Notes: generated from the letters alone by a model not told the origin. 64,000 nucleotides of DNA from Bradyrhizobium septentrionale (GCF_011516645.4 NZ_CP088285.1:9736372-9800371); one strand, 5' to 3'. Shown: positions 9,560-18,527, counted from the first letter of the stretch. Program-made: numbers and translations.

Positions 9560-9844
9560 CTAGCGAACCGGGGGCCGCTCCAAAATTTCTTCCATGCCTT
9601 CGTGCGGGCGCGGAATCACATGCGCCGACACGACTTGTCCGATTTGGTTTGCAGCCGCTGCACCCGCATCGACCGCCGCTTTCACGGCGCCGACGTCGCC
9701 CTGCACGATGATGGATATTAGGCCGCCTCCCGGCTGCTGCTTCGTGACCAGCTTGACGTTCGCCGCCTTCACCATCGCGTCAGCCGCTTGAACTGCAGCC
9801 ACTAAACCCTTCGTCTCGACCAATCCGAGTGCCTGCAATGCCAT
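9560..9844 (-). CDS. BMC-H shell hexamer protein (PduA/CcmK-like)
   Basis: This 94-residue single BMC-domain protein starts [20 protein letters not shown] and carries [19 protein letters not shown] and [14 protein letters not shown], the classical hexamer core and pore-loop region. Such proteins tile the facets of microcompartment shells. It is the last gene of the minus-strand arm, with an AAGGAG ribosome site overlapping the stop of the upstream dikinase gene. It is similar throughout to the second BMC-H at 18883-19182, so the two are likely paralogues that co-assemble. Confidence 0.96.
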   Translation of the reverse strand: MALQALGLVETKGLVAAVQAADAMVKAANVKLVTKQQPGGGLISIIVQGDVGAVKAAVDAGAAAANQIGQVVSAHVIPRPHEGMEEILERPPVR

Positions 9845-9847
9845 GGC

Positions 9848-12331
9848 TTACTCCTTAAGCGAACGCCCGAGCAGGAAGCGAAGCTCGTCGCGCCGCCCTG
9901 TCGGAACAGAAAACCGTCGAAATCCGAGACGATGAAGCTCGACTAGAAGCTCCGAGGGTACGGTGCTGCCCTCGATTCCCAATTGGGCGCCCTTCTCCGC
10001 GGCAGTGATTGCCGCCATCAGCAAATTGGTCGCGTAGGAGGGGAGCCTCCGGAATGGATTGGCTCGAACGAGATCTTCGCAGACGTATTGGTCGAGCACT
10101 TCCAGCGACTGCTGCACTTCTATGGGGAAGCCATATATTGTGCGCACGACATCTCCGATATCTACCCAAATCGGAGCAGCTGATCCGGCTATCTCGACGA
10201 CGTCATCAAGAGCCATTACATTCTGGATCATGGCTCCGGCGCCTAGACCCACCTGGCGAACCTCCCGCTGAAACGCGGCGAATTCGGACGAACTTGAGAT
10301 GCCACCGATAAGGGCGGTAGCGTCCCGATATCGAGCGCTCTCTGCTGCGGCTGATATCCCCAGGAGGATTGCCCGAAGGTAGTTCAGCGACCCGAGAGGC
10401 AAGAAGAAGCTCGGCGGAAGTTCCTGCCAATTCTCAATCAGGCGGCGGGCCCGATCCGAACTCACCCGCGGCAGCCGAAACTGGACCGAGCCACCCACAG
10501 ACCCCAAGAATGCGGGAACACATGCTTCGCACACAATGGCGCGGATCTCGTCTGCGACGGCCCGCGATGTGGTGGGCAGCCCCGCGGCGGCTGTCAGTTC
10601 AACGAAACGGCCGACGCCGCCCTTCGCGATGATGAGATCGGTGACGCTGACAACTCGGCCGGCGCTCGTCGCTTCGAGGAGCTCTTCGCTCGATTTCGGC
10701 GATATCCAGATCGCCGCCTCTGACCTGCGATCCGCCCATTCCAGGATGTGTCTCAATGAAGGCAAGCCAGCGCCGGCAGGCTTGAGCTTGAGCGCCCCCG
10801 CGAAGATCTTTCCGCTTGCTCCATCCATCGAGATCTGGTCGCCCTCGCGGTAGGTCTTACCCGCGATTGAGAACGTCTTGCGGTTCAGGTCGATTTCGAT
10901 TGCTTCGCAGCCCACGATGCAGGGCCTATCGAGCGCCCGCGAGACAACAGCAGCGTGGCTGAGCGCTCCGCCCCGCGCGGTTATCACGCCATTAGCAGCA
11001 AGCATTCCACGGATGTCTTGCGGGCTAGTCGTCGGACGCAGCAGGATAACCGCCTCGCCAGAGAGGACGAGGTCCGCCGCCCGGTCGGCGTCGAGAACCG
11101 CGGCGCCATGGGCATGGCCTGGCGAGGAACCGAGCCCTTGCACAAGCACGGGCGTTATCGCGAGTTCGGCCTCGTCGAATGACGGCCGCGAAACCTTTCT
11201 GACCTGCTCCGAACTGATCCGCCCCAACGCGGTCCGCTCATCTATGAGGCCTTCTCCGACCAGATCCTCGGCAATCTTGATAGCGGCGGCCGCGGTGCGT
11301 TTGGCCGGCCTCACCTGTAGGAAATATAGCTTCCCGGACTCAACGGTAAACTCGATATCCACTGCATCCGCGTAGAGCTCTTCCAAGGTTCGGCTATGCG
11401 TTTCGAACGCCTGGCGCAATAGTGGGTCAAGCGCATCAGGTTGAGACAAATCGATCGGCGTGTGCGTTCCGGAGACAAGGTCCTCTCCCTGCCGGCCGAT
11501 CAGATACTCGCCGTATAACGCCTTGCGGCCATCGTTCGGATTGCGAGTGAAGGCCACGCCTGAACCCGACCTATCGTCCGCATTGCCGAAGACCATGGCT
11601 TGAATGGTGACCGCGGTCCCCAAGTCGTCTGAGATTCCATGATGTTTCCGGTACGCTTTCGCGCGTGCGCTGTCCCAAGATCGGAACACCGCTTCAATCG
11701 CCTTCTCGAGCTGCCAAAACGGATCGGCGCTCGCCACCTCTCCGGCAGCCTCGATGTGATCGAGAATCGCGCGCTCCGGATTCTGGAAGGCCGAAGCGGT
11801 GAGTTCCTTTCGCGCGATCGACTCCGCCTCCTTCACAGATTCGACCAGTTCGGAGAGATCGATCCCTAATACGATATCGGCAAACATGCGCCAAAAGCGC
11901 ATCCACGTGTCGAGCGCAAAGTCGCTTCCGCCCGTCCCCTGCGCGAGCGAAAGCGCGGAGGCTGACGTTAGCCCCAGATTGAGGATCGTATCCATCATGC
12001 CGGGCATGCTAACGGGCGCGCCGGAGCGCACCGAGACGAGAAGCGGGCGATCGTTGTCTGCAAACGATCGCCCTGACTGATGTTCGAGATTACGGATAGC
12101 GCCGTGGATCTCCGCGAGAAGGCCCTCGCCGAGCCCCGCGCGGCTGGCGCGAAATTGACGGAAGCCCTCGACACCGATCACGAATGCCGGCGGAATAGGA
12201 ATTCCGGCTCGCGCCATCTTGGCAAGGCCGCTCGCCTTGCCGCCAAAACGCAGCGCGTCCTCAACGTCGCGGTCAGTCACTTCACGAACGAAAATGGTAT
12301 CCATCGCATCAGCCATCACAAGCTTGTGCAT
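9848..12331 (-). CDS. PPDK/PEP-synthase-like phosphotransferase in BMC locus
   Basis: This 827-residue protein has the order of pyruvate phosphate dikinase. An ATP-grasp domain is seen in GGKASGLAKMARAGIPIPPA (30-50), VRSGAPVSMPGMMDT (101-115) and GVAFTRNPNDG (258-268). A swivelling phosphohistidine domain follows, with TARGGALSHAAVV and the phosphorylatable His459. The C-terminal 300 residues align in outline with the PEP/pyruvate barrel (GAGAMIQNVMALDDVVEIAG, later GFRRFSVPTGRRDEL), but the catalytic Cys of the usual CSP motif is replaced and the FGTNDLTQ signature is lost. The ATP half therefore looks active, while the acceptor is probably not pyruvate. It begins directly after the 190-residue gene's stop. 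Confidence 0.85.
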   Translation of the reverse strand: MHKLVMADAMDTIFVREVTDRDVEDALRFGGKASGLAKMARAGIPIPPAFVIGVEGFRQFRASRAGLGEGLLAEIHGAIRNLEHQSGRSFADNDRPLLVSVRSGAPVSMPGMMDTILNLGLTSASALSLAQGTGGSDFALDTWMRFWRMFADIVLGIDLSELVESVKEAESIARKELTASAFQNPERAILDHIEAAGEVASADPFWQLEKAIEAVFRSWDSARAKAYRKHHGISDDLGTAVTIQAMVFGNADDRSGSGVAFTRNPNDGRKALYGEYLIGRQGEDLVSGTHTPIDLSQPDALDPLLRQAFETHSRTLEELYADAVDIEFTVESGKLYFLQVRPAKRTAAAAIKIAEDLVGEGLIDERTALGRISSEQVRKVSRPSFDEAELAITPVLVQGLGSSPGHAHGAAVLDADRAADLVLSGEAVILLRPTTSPQDIRGMLAANGVITARGGALSHAAVVSRALDRPCIVGCEAIEIDLNRKTFSIAGKTYREGDQISMDGASGKIFAGALKLKPAGAGLPSLRHILEWADRRSEAAIWISPKSSEELLEATSAGRVVSVTDLIIAKGGVGRFVELTAAAGLPTTSRAVADEIRAIVCEACVPAFLGSVGGSVQFRLPRVSSDRARRLIENWQELPPSFFLPLGSLNYLRAILLGISAAAESARYRDATALIGGISSSSEFAAFQREVRQVGLGAGAMIQNVMALDDVVEIAGSAAPIWVDIGDVVRTIYGFPIEVQQSLEVLDQYVCEDLVRANPFRRLPSYATNLLMAAITAAEKGAQLGIEGSTVPSELLVELHRLGFRRFSVPTGRRDELRFLLGRSLKE

Positions 12332-12904
12332 TCACGTATCCCTCGGACGCCCGATGACTGAGAGAATGTCTTCGTGAAATTCGAACCAGATATTGTGGAC
12401 CGAATCGATCGTCGGCTTGCACACGAAATCCTTGTCGCCCTGGTCGATCCGCGCCACGCTAGCGTTGAAGCGGTCGGTGTACGTCTCATACCGAGAAATC
12501 AGCGGAGTAAGCTCTTGCAGATTCTTGGTCAGGCGCTCGACCGTCTTAATGAGGCGGGACTGCACTCGCGCGTCGCCATCTGCCGACTGCCACTCGCTGA
12601 CCTGTTTGATGAACTGCTCGTTGATGATCTCGAAGCGATCGTACCATCCGAGCACGAGGTCATTGGAACGCAATGCTTCGTAGGCGCTCCGATAGTATTC
12701 TTGGACCGCGTTCGTCCCCTCAGGCAGGAGGAGATGCCTGCCTTCGGCAGCCATCACGAGGCCGCTCGCAACCGCTTCACCGAGCGCCACCTCGACCTGC
12801 TCTACATCAAGGCCAATGGCGCTCGCCACTTCTTTCGCTGTCGCCATCTTCTTCAGATGGGCGCCATTGAGCACGAGAAACTCTTGTTCGCTCAACACTG
12901 TCAT
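12332..12904 (-). CDS. Unrecognised 190-residue protein with N-terminal winged-helix-like segment
   Basis: I do not recognise this family. Residues 1-65 resemble a small winged-helix fold (LKKMATAKEVASAIGL, VEVALGEAVASGLVMAAEG). The rest is helical, with WYDRFEIINEQFIKQVSEW and a conserved-looking end, NIWFEFHEDILSVIGR. It is soluble, with no signal peptide or membrane segment. Its stop abuts the ATG of the dikinase gene and it follows the 469-residue gene by 64 bp, so it is firmly in the operon. It could be a regulatory or structural subunit of the phosphotransferase; that is inference from position only. Confidence 0.75.
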   Translation of the reverse strand: MTVLSEQEFLVLNGAHLKKMATAKEVASAIGLDVEQVEVALGEAVASGLVMAAEGRHLLLPEGTNAVQEYYRSAYEALRSNDLVLGWYDRFEIINEQFIKQVSEWQSADGDARVQSRLIKTVERLTKNLQELTPLISRYETYTDRFNASVARIDQGDKDFVCKPTIDSVHNIWFEFHEDILSVIGRPRDT

Positions 12905-12968
12905 CGTCCGTCCAATCGATGCCCGAACCGAGCGCGACGTAGAGCCGCGCCCGGTGCTCTCGTGAGCA

Positions 12969-14378
12969 CTATTTCCAGTAATACTTCGACCTGGTGAGGC
13001 TCACGTCGTCCGGGAAAGGAAGGTACCCCTCGCCCGAGAAGATCTTCTGCGGCACCGTCGCCTGCGCAAAACCCCGCTTGACGATGTCGTAGTAATAGTT
13101 CGATACGCGCTGGTCGATCTCCCAGAACTCATAGTCCTTGCATGCCTTCTCGTACGTGCCCGCCAGGCGCAGATGCGGCAGGATCATGTCGATATAGTAC
13201 ACGTACATGCCGTTCGTGATAAGCGTGCGCCGCGACATGCGAGAGAACTTCGTATAGAGCTTGAAGGTCGCCTGCTGGATTCCTTCGAGCCGCTTGTCGA
13301 GCTCCGAGATCTTGATCGGGTAGACCTCGCCCATCGGCGTGTTCCACTTCTCCCGCACGAAGACCGCCCCGCCGACGATATGTTCGATGTAGTTCTTCGG
13401 ACGCGTAAACGTCGTTGAAATATCGTTCACGCGGATCTCATCGAGAGCCATCTTTTCAGGGTCGATGACGAGACAGAGCGTGTAGCAATGCGGGACCTTC
13501 TCATGATCGCAGACATCGCTCCAGTCGTAGGCCTCCTCGTTGGTGAAACGGTCGCGGATGATCATGATCTTGCCGTCCGGCAGTTCGTACGGACCCGTAT
13601 CACCCAACCCCAGGCGGCAATCGTAGTGGTCTAGAAACGAAAGCAGTTCGGCGGCGGCATTGAAGCGCACAAAGCTGTCGTGCTTCTCACTGCCCGGCTC
13701 GAAGTATTCGATTTGACCGGCAAGATTTTGGATGACGTCCTTTTCATGAATCCGGCAACGATAGCGATCTTGTGAATTGAGTATGTAGCCGTCCTGCCGT
13801 TTACCCCAGAGGATACGCTGCATGAATTTCAGGATTACGTTGCTTTCACGAACATAGTCTTGGGGCTGGATCGCTTCGAGCGCCAGCAGGCCGCATCGTC
13901 CCATGCCGAACCCCACGGCGCCGATACACCAGTCATGAACGCAATTGATTTTGGTGCCGATTTCGCGGCGCGCCGTCGCACCAATATCAATTACACCCTG
14001 GGCGCCGACCTCATTGGTCGTCATCTCCAAAATCTCGGGCCAGCGAAGGAACTCCTGCATGAAGGCAAGGATTTCGTATTCCTGCCGCGGGATCATACCT
14101 GAAACACCTTCGGTCGCGCGCATGACAAGCACGTCCCAAATATTCCAGGCGAGATAGTTGTTCAGATCGTTCAGTTCGTTAACCGAGAACTGGTCGCGAA
14201 GTACGTCTTCCTTGGTGACCTTCTCCAAAACCTTGCTTTTCGCACGCTGTCGCAAGACCTTGTCGCCCAGAATGCCATCTGGCACGGGATCCATGCCCTT
14301 GAAATTGCCCTGATACACGAGGTCCTGAAAGCGCAAGCCGTTATCGGCGTCCTTGTAGCGATCCTTATAGGTAGACAT
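12969..14378 (-). CDS. Unrecognised 469-residue protein, candidate signature enzyme subunit
   Basis: A well-formed, soluble, aromatic-rich protein that I cannot assign to a family. Stretches likely to be conserved include NEVGAQGVIDIGATARREIG, CVHDWCIGAVGFGMGRCG, DHYDCRLGLGDTGPY and TFTRPKNYIEHIVGGAVFV. Several His, Cys and acidic residues could form a metal or active site. It has a strong ribosome site (GAGGAGG before ATG 14378) and lies 35 bp downstream of the free phosphohistidine-domain gene. Its place between the two phosphotransfer genes makes it the best candidate for the substrate-binding component of a three-part phosphorylating enzyme, analogous in design to phenylphosphate synthase. 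Confidence 0.8.
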   Translation of the reverse strand: MSTYKDRYKDADNGLRFQDLVYQGNFKGMDPVPDGILGDKVLRQRAKSKVLEKVTKEDVLRDQFSVNELNDLNNYLAWNIWDVLVMRATEGVSGMIPRQEYEILAFMQEFLRWPEILEMTTNEVGAQGVIDIGATARREIGTKINCVHDWCIGAVGFGMGRCGLLALEAIQPQDYVRESNVILKFMQRILWGKRQDGYILNSQDRYRCRIHEKDVIQNLAGQIEYFEPGSEKHDSFVRFNAAAELLSFLDHYDCRLGLGDTGPYELPDGKIMIIRDRFTNEEAYDWSDVCDHEKVPHCYTLCLVIDPEKMALDEIRVNDISTTFTRPKNYIEHIVGGAVFVREKWNTPMGEVYPIKISELDKRLEGIQQATFKLYTKFSRMSRRTLITNGMYVYYIDMILPHLRLAGTYEKACKDYEFWEIDQRVSNYYYDIVKRGFAQATVPQKIFSGEGYLPFPDDVSLTRSKYYWK

Positions 14379-14413
14379 CTGTTTCCTCCTCGATTCAGAT
14401 TTGCTTGAATAGA

Positions 14414-14830
14414 TCAGCTCAGGAGAGCGACTCGACCTGTCTCCCTGTCCTCGCAGTGCAACTGCACCTTCTTCCCATCGAGGGCCTTAATCATCGCCGC
14501 GAAGTGGGCTTCGTTGTTTCCGCCCGTGACGTACCGGGCATCGCTCTCGGTAAGGTACGCAGTCATGACGCACGGCATTTGGAATTCGCGGGAGAGAATG
14601 CCGAGGTGGGACTCCGGCGCACCGGACATCGTAATCACGCCGATGGCACCCATGCTCAACGCCGGCGCAAGGAACGTTGTCGTGCCGCCCTGAACAAGGA
14701 GAATGTGCTCCTTCAGCTTCCCGCTCTGGATCAGGGCGATGACGGACTTCGGGTCTGGCAGATACTTGACGATCCCCGACGGGCTCTTCTTGGTCTCGAA
14801 GCTATTGTATCCTTCCGCGACATAACTCAT
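14414..14830 (-). CDS. Stand-alone phosphohistidine swivelling domain (PEP-utilizer mobile region)
   Basis: This 138-residue protein is almost only the mobile domain of PEP-utilising enzymes: LLVQGGTTTFLAPALSMGAI, ITMSGAPESHLGILSREF, then MPCVMTAYLTE. His75 in ESHLGI occupies the phosphorylated position. Normally this domain is fused to ATP-grasp and acceptor domains. Here it is free and is encoded in the same operon as a dikinase that already has its own mobile domain. A clear AGGGAGGAG precedes the ATG. It could shuttle phosphate between the dikinase ATP site and the 469-residue partner. Confidence 0.85.
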   Translation of the reverse strand: MSYVAEGYNSFETKKSPSGIVKYLPDPKSVIALIQSGKLKEHILLVQGGTTTFLAPALSMGAIGVITMSGAPESHLGILSREFQMPCVMTAYLTESDARYVTGGNNEAHFAAMIKALDGKKVQLHCEDRETGRVALLS

Positions 14831-14871
14831 CTAGACTCCTCCCTGTGTGTTTGCGGTGGTTGGTAAATCGG

Positions 14872-15852
14872 TCAATGCAACGACGGCGGATCGCTGCTCT
14901 TCAAGCGACGAAGGCTCGCTAAAAGCACCTTGTCGACGCTGCCGGCGCCTCCGGCAGCAGCGTCCGCACCCCGGCTGGACCAGTCGAGCCCGCCGGTTGC
15001 TCTCTGTTCGAGTGCCGCGCTGGCGGCCATCCTCCGACGCCGGCGAAGGCTTGCTGCGTCGGCCAGACCGCCATCCTGACAGCCGCACGCACAGCCCGAG
15101 ACACAACCGGCGGAGATCGGCTCCTCGATTGCGCAGGAGCTGATCGAGCAACTCGAGGCGTACCCGTTGGGAAGCAGCCGCGCCACGAGCTCCTGCGGCC
15201 AGACGGCAACGAATTCCGCACCAGCTGCAAGCAATTGCTGCTCGGTATGCATTCCCCAAGAAACGCCGATGGCTCGGACGCCGCACTCGACCGCGTGTTT
15301 GACGTCTCCTACCGTGTCAGTGATCAAAGCGATCTGATCGGCGCGCGGAGCGTCCGGCTCGTGACCTTCTTGATAGGCCGGCGAGCAGTTTCTGCTGACG
15401 AGGTATGATCGGTCCGAGAGAAAGCGCCGTACGCACGCGCGCTTGTCCTGCTCGACGTCACCGCCAAAGACATGAGAGAAGCAATTGGTAAGGCCTTCGC
15501 GCTCGAGTATGCGCCTGATGGTCGCGACCGAATTCGACGAGATGACCGCCAGCGAGCAGCTTCCCGCGAACGCCCGTACCACGTCAGCCATACCCGGGAC
15601 GAAGTCCGGATTGTATTCATTCTGCAATAGATTGAGAAAGTGCTTGGCAGCCTCGTCGGCTTTGCGGGCGTCGCCGCAATGCTTCGACAAGCCGTGGAAC
15701 ATGTTGTCTTCGAGCAGGCGGAAGAACTCCGCCTGGCTGTTGATGCCAAGCCCCAGGGCAGCATTGGTCTTCGCAAAGACGCGCCATGACGCTTCCCGTG
15801 TTTGCACCAGGGTCCCATCAAGATCAAAGAGGATGGCACGCACGGGCTTCAT
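14872..15852 (-). CDS. HAD-superfamily phosphatase with cysteine-rich tail and possible encapsulation helix
   Basis: Residues 1-230 form a phosphoglycolate-phosphatase-like HAD domain: motif I LFDLDGTLV, motif II AVISSNS, and motif IV ALITDTVGDVKHA. The 326-residue protein is longer than family norms. After the domain comes a Cys-rich patch (SSCSISSCAIEEPISAGC and on to CACGC), an Arg run, an Ala/Gly linker and a final amphipathic stretch SVDKVLLASLRRLKSSD. A linker plus short terminal helix is the form of microcompartment encapsulation peptides. The start at 15852 overlaps the stop of the preceding gene (ATGA), implying coupling. The substrate is unknown; a phosphorylated intermediate made by the dikinase is plausible. 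Confidence 0.8.
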   Translation of the reverse strand: MKPVRAILFDLDGTLVQTREASWRVFAKTNAALGLGINSQAEFFRLLEDNMFHGLSKHCGDARKADEAAKHFLNLLQNEYNPDFVPGMADVVRAFAGSCSLAVISSNSVATIRRILEREGLTNCFSHVFGGDVEQDKRACVRRFLSDRSYLVSRNCSPAYQEGHEPDAPRADQIALITDTVGDVKHAVECGVRAIGVSWGMHTEQQLLAAGAEFVAVWPQELVARLLPNGYASSCSISSCAIEEPISAGCVSGCACGCQDGGLADAASLRRRRRMAASAALEQRATGGLDWSSRGADAAAGGAGSVDKVLLASLRRLKSSDPPSLH

Positions 15853-16871
15853 CGCGACCCCACCCCTCCGGCAAGAACGCGCGTTTCCGGGCTCGCGTTC
15901 AAAGCCGTGAGCTGCGGCATCTCGAAGAAGTCCTGGATCTCTCCATAGCCGGTGAGGTTCTGGCAGGTCCAGCGTGCCAGCGCATTGAACGACACCATGT
16001 TCGGCCAGCACTGCCAGGGAAAGCTTGTTAGTCCCTGGCCGCGAAGCAGCCACTCTCGATCACTGCTGTCAGTGAGGACGAGATCGACCTCGTCGGCATA
16101 CCGATCACGCGAACGCTTCGTCGTTCCATGTGCGGCCTTCAGCCCGAATATCTCGCCCTTCTGGACGACGTAGCCGTGGGCCAGCGACAGGTCGCGGCCG
16201 TTGGTCTTCGGGTCAAAGCTAAAGATGGCGTGGAAGGCCAGATCCTTGGAGAAGTGCGCGTGCAACCAGCTCATGTTGGGTGCGCCGCGCTCAGGACGCG
16301 GCCCCCAACTGTGATCCATCGTCGAGATGCAATCGATCGGGAACGTCTTGCCGCGAACCGCCACCTTTCCCTTGAAATGGCCAGTTTGGTCGAAGTGGCC
16401 GTTGTAGGCCGTACCCCAGGCGAACTTACCACCTTGCTCCGCTTCCTTGAGGGCTTTCGCCTTCATCGGATCCATAGAAGGGTCATGGATGTCGAAAGGG
16501 AGCATGATCGAGCGGTACTCGACGTCGATCACGGTGCCCTCACCGTCGTCGTACCCGATGTGCCAGTCCATGTTCGGGCGCAGGCACTTGATGCTCAGCG
16601 AATTCTCGAGGGTGAATGCACTCAGGTCGCGCGGCTCGGGGATGGGCATCGAGGCTCGCAGATCGCAGAAGTCCGCTTCCCAGGGAGTGTTGGCGAACCC
16701 GGAATTCATGCAGATCGTGGAACTGACGATGCCCAGATTGGGCCGAAACAGGGCATAGACGCCGACATTCAGCTTTGCGTCGGCATTGAAGAATCCGAAA
16801 AAGTTCGTCTCCGCCCAATTCCGGACGGCCGCGTCCGCCTTATGAAAATGGACGTCTTCATCTTGGATCAT
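15849..16871 (-). CDS. Lipocalin-like CrtC/AttH-type protein (DUF7064/7065-like)
   Basis: The 340-residue product has two beta-rich halves with WHIGYDDGEGTVIDVEYR and the motif CISTMDHSWGPRPE, which I associate with DUF7064/DUF7065 proteins found in terpenoid, steroid and other lipid-degradation clusters and related to CrtC-like hydratases. The assignment is by memory of motifs, so it is tentative. Start ATG 16871 is chosen because AGGGGAGA lies just upstream; an earlier ATG at 16907 has no such site. It is the first gene of the minus-strand BMC arm and now sits about 100 bp from the inserted IS1182. Confidence 0.65.
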   Translation of the reverse strand: MIQDEDVHFHKADAAVRNWAETNFFGFFNADAKLNVGVYALFRPNLGIVSSTICMNSGFANTPWEADFCDLRASMPIPEPRDLSAFTLENSLSIKCLRPNMDWHIGYDDGEGTVIDVEYRSIMLPFDIHDPSMDPMKAKALKEAEQGGKFAWGTAYNGHFDQTGHFKGKVAVRGKTFPIDCISTMDHSWGPRPERGAPNMSWLHAHFSKDLAFHAIFSFDPKTNGRDLSLAHGYVVQKGEIFGLKAAHGTTKRSRDRYADEVDLVLTDSSDREWLLRGQGLTSFPWQCWPNMVSFNALARWTCQNLTGYGEIQDFFEMPQLTALNASPETRVLAGGVGSR

Positions 16872-16977
16872 TCTGCTTCTCTCCCCTAGCTGGCGCTCTT
16901 GCGGCACCCTCTTCGAGCACCGCCATCATCCGCATTTAGAGTCGCCTCACTATGGCCGCGCAAGATAAATCGCCTAG

Positions 16978-18421
16978 GAGCCCGTCCAGATATGTTTTCG
17001 TGACGGGCATTTGTTGTAGAGTAGCAGGCTCAGGCTGCGTTTGCGAGGTTGAACAGCTTGAGGAGGTTATGGACGGTGCAGATCATTGTCCACTCGGCGC
17101 GCACTTTCTCGATGCCCCGCAACAGGAACTGGCGGAAGCCTCTTGCCTGTTTGATCTGCCCGAACACCGGCTCCACCACTTGCTTTCGCAATCGGTAGGG
17201 TGTTTCGAAGCCGCCATCGTCGATCTTCTTTCGCATGGCCTGTGTCAGCGGGCCGCCGACTTTTCCGTTCGCTACTGTCGGGTGTTTGGCGCGTCCGGGC
17301 GCGACATAGCCATCGATGCTGCGTGTGTCGAGCGCTTCGAGATTGGCTTCGCTGCAGTAGCCGGAATCCGCTGAGGCCTGCCGCGGCTTGCGGCCAAGAT
17401 TGCTCTCGATGGCCTCGATCAGGGGCACCAACTGGCCCTGATCGCTGCCGTGCTGGGTCAGTTCTTGCGCGACAATGATCTGGGCATGTGCATCGACGGC
17501 CGCCTGGGCATTATAGGCCTGAACGAAGCCATCCTTCGACTTCATGATGCGGCTTTCCGGATCGGTGAAGTTGCGTTGCGCCTTGGGATTGGGTTCCTCC
17601 GATGGCAGCGCCGCCGGTTTGCCCGGCTTCTTGCGGCCTTCGGCCTGGCGCTGCTGTTCCTTTTCGGCCTCGATGCGGCGCTCTTCCTCCGCCGCCAGTT
17701 TGGCGTCCGCTTCCAGCGCCGCCATCGCTTGCTGGATCTTCGCCAGCCGTTTCTGCTTGTCGACGGTCCAGTCCGGCAGTTCGTCGCTGTTGCCGAAAGT
17801 CTCATCCTCCGAGGCATCCGCCGCCTCGGCGGCCGCCAGCATGCGAGCGACCTCGGCCTTCAATTCCGCCTCGCGCTTCTTCATGCGCTCATAACTCATC
17901 GCCTTGTGTTTCGACGCGTTCGCCTTGATCTTCGTACCATCCAGCGCGACATGACCGAGCTTGACCAGCCCGGCCGTCTCGCACAACTTCAGAACCTGCA
18001 CGAATAGCGCGCCGAGCGCCTTCAAATGTCGCTTGCGAAAGTCGCTGATCGTCCGAAAATCCGGCGCATCCAGCGCCACGATCATCACAAAATCGTTCCG
18101 CTCCCGGCAGGCCTTGGCAATCCGACGCGACGAATACAGCCCACTCGCATAGCTATGCAGCAGCAGCGCCACCATCATCCGCGGATCAAACGGCGGCTGC
18201 CCAAGCCCGCTCACATAGCTGCCCATGATCTCCCTGAGATCGAGGCTCTCCCGCACCAGATCAACCATAAACCGCGAGACATGGCCTTTCGGCACGAAGT
18301 CCTGCACATTCGGCGGCAGAAGCAGCGTCTGATCGATGTTCCAAGGCCGAAAATACTTGCTCATCGCCCAATGTTGAATCAGACCCGACCAGATTTGAAC
18401 AGCGACTATCCAGACAAGCTC
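16978..18421. mobile_element. Complete IS1182-family element between the two BMC arms
   Basis: The element has terminal inverted repeats starting GAGCCCGTCCAGATA on the left and, on the complementary strand at the right, GAGCTTGTCTGGATA. It is flanked on both sides by CTAG (16974-16977 and 18422-18425). The single transposase frame inside is intact. It has landed in the intergenic region of the divergent BMC operons; without it that region would be about 210 bp between the chosen start codons. Confidence 0.9.
17030..18364 (-). CDS. tnpA: IS1182-family transposase
   Basis: This 444-residue DDE transposase opens with MSKYFRPWNIDQTLLLPPN and has the DUF772 domain segment LYSSRRIAKACRERNDFVMI. 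It continues with the first catalytic Asp in GHVALDGTKIKANASKHKAM, a coiled and charged insertion (residues about 180-270), and the C-terminal YRLRKQVVEPVFGQIKQARG. No stop or frameshift is seen, so the enzyme may be active. A 5' fragment of the same element type is present at 46822-46930. Confidence 0.93.
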   Translation of the reverse strand: MSKYFRPWNIDQTLLLPPNVQDFVPKGHVSRFMVDLVRESLDLREIMGSYVSGLGQPPFDPRMMVALLLHSYASGLYSSRRIAKACRERNDFVMIVALDAPDFRTISDFRKRHLKALGALFVQVLKLCETAGLVKLGHVALDGTKIKANASKHKAMSYERMKKREAELKAEVARMLAAAEAADASEDETFGNSDELPDWTVDKQKRLAKIQQAMAALEADAKLAAEEERRIEAEKEQQRQAEGRKKPGKPAALPSEEPNPKAQRNFTDPESRIMKSKDGFVQAYNAQAAVDAHAQIIVAQELTQHGSDQGQLVPLIEAIESNLGRKPRQASADSGYCSEANLEALDTRSIDGYVAPGRAKHPTVANGKVGGPLTQAMRKKIDDGGFETPYRLRKQVVEPVFGQIKQARGFRQFLLRGIEKVRAEWTMICTVHNLLKLFNLANAA

Positions 18422-18527
18422 CTAGCTTCTTTTTATCCCCACGAGAGAATGACCGCCCGCACAATGGCCTCCTAGAGTTCGGAAAACGGCGGTAATCGAA
18501 CGCCGAAGATTGTGTAGGGAGTACGCT

